Shown: piece by piece, positions 60,344 through 64,000 of the stretch
Layout of the letters: the number at the start of each line of letters is the position of its first letter
How positions within the stretch are numbered: position 1 is the first letter of the stretch
NCBI RefSeq assembly: GCF_030297555.1
Contig: NZ_AP028136.1
Span: 992,001-1,056,000, forward strand
Length of the DNA stretch: 64,000 nucleotides
Source: Polynucleobacter sp. HIN5
GTDB taxonomy: Bacteria; Pseudomonadota; Gammaproteobacteria; Burkholderiales; Burkholderiaceae
Direction: 5' to 3'
The notes under the pieces: model-generated
Databases searched by the model: none
What the model was told of the DNA's origin: nothing
The model's input: only the letters and a program-made list of their open reading frames with translations
Translations under genes and position numbers: made by a program

Positions 60344-62701
60344 TTAGATTGCTTTGAGTCTTGCTTCTTTGAGTCGGGGTTCAACGAGGTGGCCCTTACG
60401 TGCGCGGTTGCCTGCAAAGCCCTTCAGCGTTTTGGCATCCAGATGCGTATCGGTTAGTTTGCCACCGCGACCAAGTCCAGAATAACTCGCACCATCGGCG
60501 CCCACAGCAATTGCTGAACGCATGAATTCTTTAGGATCAAGTCCCATCAGGATCACACCTTTACCACCAGTTGGTAGACGCTTGAGCTCATCGAGTGGGA
60601 ATACCAAGAGTCGGCCGTTCTCGGATAAGCAAGCGACTTGACGCATCCCCTCGTTTACCTTGGCAGCACCAAGAGGTGCATCACCGGGCGTCTTCTTATC
60701 CAGACCCACAAACGATTTACCCGCTTTATTGCGAGTGATCATGTCTGCGACATTCGCTAAGAACCCATTACCACCTTTGGTGGAGATGAGGACCAGATCA
60801 TCGGCGTGACCCGCATAGTAGGCGACCATTTGCGAGCCTGGCGCGAGATTGACGTAGCTTGTGAGTGGTGAGCCATCGCCTCGTGCACCGGGTAACTCAC
60901 TCACAGCGACCGTATAGACCCGACCGTCACTACCAAAGCCCAACATTTGATCGACAGTGCGGCACTCGAAGGTATCGTAGAGAGCATCGCCCGCTTTGAA
61001 AGTGAACTGTTGGGGATCGTGCTCATGGCCCTGACGAACTCGCACCCATCCCTTTTGGGATACGATCACAGTCACCGGCTCATCAATCACCCTCACCTCG
61101 GCCACTGCACGCTCATCTTCTTTCATGAGGGTACGACGCGCATCACCAAACTCTTTGGCATCACTCTCAATTTCTTTGATGATGTGTTTACGCAATGCCG
61201 ACTCGTTACTGAGTAACTCATCAAGTTCTGCCTTTTGCCCTTTGAGCTCTTTGAGCTCCTGCTCAATCTTGATCCCCTCCAGGCGCGCTAACTGGCGCAA
61301 ACGAATCTCTAAGATGTCTTCTGCTTGACGCTCGGTGAGCTTGAACGCCTTCATCAGATCGGGTTTTGGCTCATCGCTATTGCGAATCAGCTTAATGACC
61401 TTATCAATGTTCAGAAAGACGATCTTGCGCCCTTCCAAGATATGCATCCGGTCCTTGACCTTGCCCAAACGATGCTGGGTACGACGAGTGACGGTCTCGA
61501 CTCGAAACTCAATCCACTCGGTGAGGATCTCTTTTAATCCTTTTTGACGGGGACGGCCGTCATTGCCGATCATCACTAAATTAATCGAGGCATTCGACTC
61601 GAGCGAGGTATGCGCAAGTAGTAAGGTGATGAACTCACTCGGCTCCACATTCTTGCTCTTAGGCTCGAATACCAAACGTACCGGGGACTCACGACTCGAC
61701 TCATCGCGCACACCATCCAAGACGTTCAGAATCGTTTGCTTGAGATTGTTTTGCTCAGTGGTGAGCGACTTCTTACCCAGCTTCACCTTGGGATTAGTGA
61801 GCTCCTCAATCTCTTGCAGGACCCGTTGTGCCGAGGTCGCGGGTGGTAACTCATTAACCACCACCTGCCATTGCCCACGGGCAAGCTCCTCAATGGTCCA
61901 GCGGGCGCGCACCTTGACCGAACCACGCCCACCCTCATAGATCTGGGCGATCTCACTGGCCGGCGAGATGATTTGGCCACCCCCTGGAAAATCCGGACCT
62001 GGGATGTGCTTGAGCAAATCGTCCAAACTGGTTTTAGGGGACTTCATCAAAGCCACGGCGGCGCTTGCCACCTCGCGCAAGTTATGCGATGGAATTTCGG
62101 TCGCCATACCCACGGCAATGCCGGAGGCGCCATTGAGTAAAACAAATGGCAGACGTGCTGGGAGTAATTTCGGCTCTTTAAACGAACCATCGTAGTTGGG
62201 CACAAAATCGATCGTACCCTCATCAATCTCAGATAGCAGCAGGCTCGCAATCTTAGTCAAGCGTGCTTCGGTATAACGCATCGCCGCAGCCCCATCACCA
62301 TCGCGCGAGCCGAAGTTGCCTTGACCATCAATGAGTGGATAGCGTAACGAGAAATCCTGTGCCAAGCGCACCAGGGCATCGTAGGCCGATTGATCGCCGT
62401 GTGGATGGAACTTACCTAAGACATCACCAACCACGCGCGCACTCTTAACTGGCTTCGCATCAGCACGCAAGCCCATCTCGTTCATGGCAAACAGAATGCG
62501 ACGTTGCACGGGCTTTTGGCCATCAGCAACTTCGGGTAATGCGCGCCCTTTGACCACACTAATCGCGTAATCAAGGTACGCACGCTCAGCGTAGATGCCT
62601 AAGGATAAGAACTCCTCAGGGTTAGCGGGATTTGCTTTGGGCCGCTCTTGAGTAAAGAGATCCCCCTGCTCAGGAATTGCTTTCTTATTTTTAGTCGCCA
62701 T
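60344..62701 (-). CDS. parC: DNA topoisomerase IV subunit A
   Basis: The cleavage subunit of topoisomerase IV, which decatenates daughter chromosomes. The active-site Tyr is Tyr143 in [13 protein letters not shown]. The quinolone-pocket region is [16 protein letters not shown]-terminal pinwheel domain follows. The 785-residue length is near E. coli ParC (752). The start lies 8 bp after parE. Confidence 0.97.
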   Translation of the reverse strand: MATKNKKAIPEQGDLFTQERPKANPANPEEFLSLGIYAERAYLDYAISVVKGRALPEVADGQKPVQRRILFAMNEMGLRADAKPVKSARVVGDVLGKFHPHGDQSAYDALVRLAQDFSLRYPLIDGQGNFGSRDGDGAAAMRYTEARLTKIASLLLSEIDEGTIDFVPNYDGSFKEPKLLPARLPFVLLNGASGIAVGMATEIPSHNLREVASAAVALMKSPKTSLDDLLKHIPGPDFPGGGQIISPASEIAQIYEGGRGSVKVRARWTIEELARGQWQVVVNELPPATSAQRVLQEIEELTNPKVKLGKKSLTTEQNNLKQTILNVLDGVRDESSRESPVRLVFEPKSKNVEPSEFITLLLAHTSLESNASINLVMIGNDGRPRQKGLKEILTEWIEFRVETVTRRTQHRLGKVKDRMHILEGRKIVFLNIDKVIKLIRNSDEPKPDLMKAFKLTERQAEDILEIRLRQLARLEGIKIEQELKELKGQKAELDELLSNESALRKHIIKEIESDAKEFGDARRTLMKEDERAVAEVRVIDEPVTVIVSQKGWVRVRQGHEHDPQQFTFKAGDALYDTFECRTVDQMLGFGSDGRVYTVAVSELPGARGDGSPLTSYVNLAPGSQMVAYYAGHADDLVLISTKGGNGFLANVADMITRNKAGKSFVGLDKKTPGDAPLGAAKVNEGMRQVACLSENGRLLVFPLDELKRLPTGGKGVILMGLDPKEFMRSAIAVGADGASYSGLGRGGKLTDTHLDAKTLKGFAGNRARKGHLVEPRLKEARLKAI

Positions 62702-62709
62702 GCTGTGTC

Positions 62710-64000
62710 CTAAATGTCGGCTTCTACTTCATTACCGCGCTCTTCTAACCAATCGCGGCGTGCGCCAGATTCTGCTTTGCCCATCAACATGTCCATGGTC
62801 TTAATGGTCTCGCTCTCACTCATCTCGCCCAAGGTCACCGGCAAGAGACGACGAGTATCTGGATTCAAGGTGGTATCCCACAGTTGCTCAGCACTCATCT
62901 CACCTAAGCCCTTAAAGCGCGAGATTTGCCAGGCGCCCTCGCGCACACCGTCTTTGCGCAGCTTATCTTCAATGGCAGTTAGTTCGCCCTCATCAAGTGC
63001 GTAGATCTTCTGTGCGGGCTTCTTACCACGCGCAGGTGCGTCCACGCGATACAGTGGTGGTCGCGCAATGTAGACATGACCGTTCTCGACCAAGCGTGGG
63101 AAGTGTTTATAAAAAAGTGTGAGCAGCAGCACCTGAATATGCGAGCCATCCACATCGGCATCGGACAGTATGCAAATCTTGCCGTAGCGTAAGTTGCCCA
63201 AGTTGGGCTCATCACCGGGCCCGTGGGGATCAACCCCAATCGCTACTGCAATATCGTGCACTTCATTGTTCGCAAAGAGCCGATCACGCTCGGTCTCCCA
63301 GGTATTTAACACCTTACCGCGTAAGGGCAAAATCGCTTGGTACTCTTTATTACGACCCATCTTGGCGGAACCACCGGCGGAGTCGCCCTCCACCAAGAAG
63401 ATCTCATTTAAAAGAATGTCTTCGCTCTCACAGTCGGTGAGCTTGCCAGGCAGTACCGCGACACCCGAAGATTTTTTCTTTTCCACCTTTTGCCCAGCGC
63501 GGGTGCGCGCTTGCGCTTGCTTAATGACGAGCTCTGCAAGTGCTTTGCCGTAATCAACATGTTGGTTGAGCCAGAGCTCAAGTGCTGACTTCACAAAGCC
63601 AGAGACCAAGCGCACGGCATCGCGGGAGTTCAGGCGCTCTTTGATCTGTCCCTGGAACTGGGGATCTAACACTTTGGCAGACAATATGAATGAGGCCCGA
63701 GCAAAGACATCTTCCGGCATGAGCTTCACACCCTTGGGTTGTAAAGCGTGGATCTCGACAAAACTTTTGACCGCATTAAAGAGTCCTTCGCGCAAACCGC
63801 TCTCATGCGTACCGCCCGCTGGAGTGGGGATAAGGTTCACGTAACTCTCACGCACCGGCGCACCCTCTTCGGTCCAACTCACCACCCAAGCGGCGCCCTC
63901 ACCTTCGGCAAAGGCTTCTTCATCCCCTGTGCCGCTGGCGTAATGCTCGCCCTCAAACGCAGGAATCACTGGGGCACTATGGCCACCTTGTGCCAAGGCT
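62710..64000 (-). CDS. parE: DNA topoisomerase IV subunit B, 3' part (start outside window)
   Basis: The frame is open to the window edge; about 430 residues of the C-terminal half are present. It includes the transducer domain and the Toprim domain with [30 protein letters not shown] and [17 protein letters not shown]. The C-terminus has [19 protein letters not shown]. The ATPase N-terminus lies beyond the window. ParE rather than GyrB is supported by the parC neighbour. Confidence 0.96.
   Translation of the reverse strand, partial: ALAQGGHSAPVIPAFEGEHYASGTGDEEAFAEGEGAAWVVSWTEEGAPVRESYVNLIPTPAGGTHESGLREGLFNAVKSFVEIHALQPKGVKLMPEDVFARASFILSAKVLDPQFQGQIKERLNSRDAVRLVSGFVKSALELWLNQHVDYGKALAELVIKQAQARTRAGQKVEKKKSSGVAVLPGKLTDCESEDILLNEIFLVEGDSAGGSAKMGRNKEYQAILPLRGKVLNTWETERDRLFANNEVHDIAVAIGVDPHGPGDEPNLGNLRYGKICILSDADVDGSHIQVLLLTLFYKHFPRLVENGHVYIARPPLYRVDAPARGKKPAQKIYALDEGELTAIEDKLRKDGVREGAWQISRFKGLGEMSAEQLWDTTLNPDTRRLLPVTLGEMSESETIKTMDMLMGKAESGARRDWLEERGNEVEADI

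Overview
The window is chromosomal, densely coded and carries almost only housekeeping genes. Gene content and order point to a betaproteobacterium of the Burkholderiaceae, most likely Polynucleobacter or a close relative. The supporting signs are a PHB phasin, a pyruvate dehydrogenase operon whose E3 carries its own lipoyl domain, the order ndk-rlmN-ispG-hisS-yfgM-bamB-der-hfq-hflX-hflK-hflC-hisZ-purA, moderate GC and tight spacing. There is no rRNA operon in the window to fix the taxonomy. I see no insertion sequence, prophage, CRISPR array, toxin-antitoxin pair or defence island.

Layout. 1-950: 5' end of a histone-deacetylase-family gene, divergent from a phasin gene whose promoter carries a PhaR-like palindrome. 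950-6755: pdh operon (aceE-aceF-lpdA, minus strand). 6939-10997: sensor kinase, FixJ-type regulator and folD, divergent from pdh. 11048-14027: oligopeptidase A and exonuclease III, facing each other. 14057-18092: glnA-ntrB-ntrC, with two NtrC-type sites 40 bp apart upstream of glnA. 18280-26750: a minus-strand run of a molybdopterin-binding-domain protein, an EI24 membrane protein, a sterol-desaturase-family protein, a NodB-type deacetylase, a beta-propeller protein and HrpA. 26836-33345: argA, yggX, rpiA, tal, rlmB and rnr. 33420-34863: tRNA-Leu(CAG) and an MHS-type transporter. 34858-48641: the purA to ndk cluster. 48911-57420: a BI-1 family protein, a peroxiredoxin, rlmD, a PolB-like exonuclease, nlpD-pcm-surE and recR-ybaB-dnaX. 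57450-60300: 4.5S RNA, an unlisted 50-aa membrane ORF, a thioredoxin-like protein, a WYL regulator and two DUF proteins. 60344-64000: parC and the 3' part of parE.

The genes form several working units: acetyl-CoA production (pdh) facing a two-component system; nitrogen control (glnA and NtrBC); envelope quality control (BamB, YfgM, HflKC, NlpD); RNA metabolism (Hfq, RNase R, RlmB, RlmD, RlmN, HrpA, 4.5S RNA); and replication or segregation (DnaX, RecR, ParCE).

No clearly novel multi-gene system is visible. The points most worth a second look are regulatory or small: the WYL promoter with a palindrome around its -10 box, the probably leaderless argA mRNA, the tandem NtrC sites, the phasin operator, a 50-codon membrane ORF beside the 4.5S RNA gene, twin TACCCA/TGGGTA hairpins beside parC, a basic insertion in RNase R, the absence of rpoS after nlpD, and a NodB-type enzyme with an altered metal motif.
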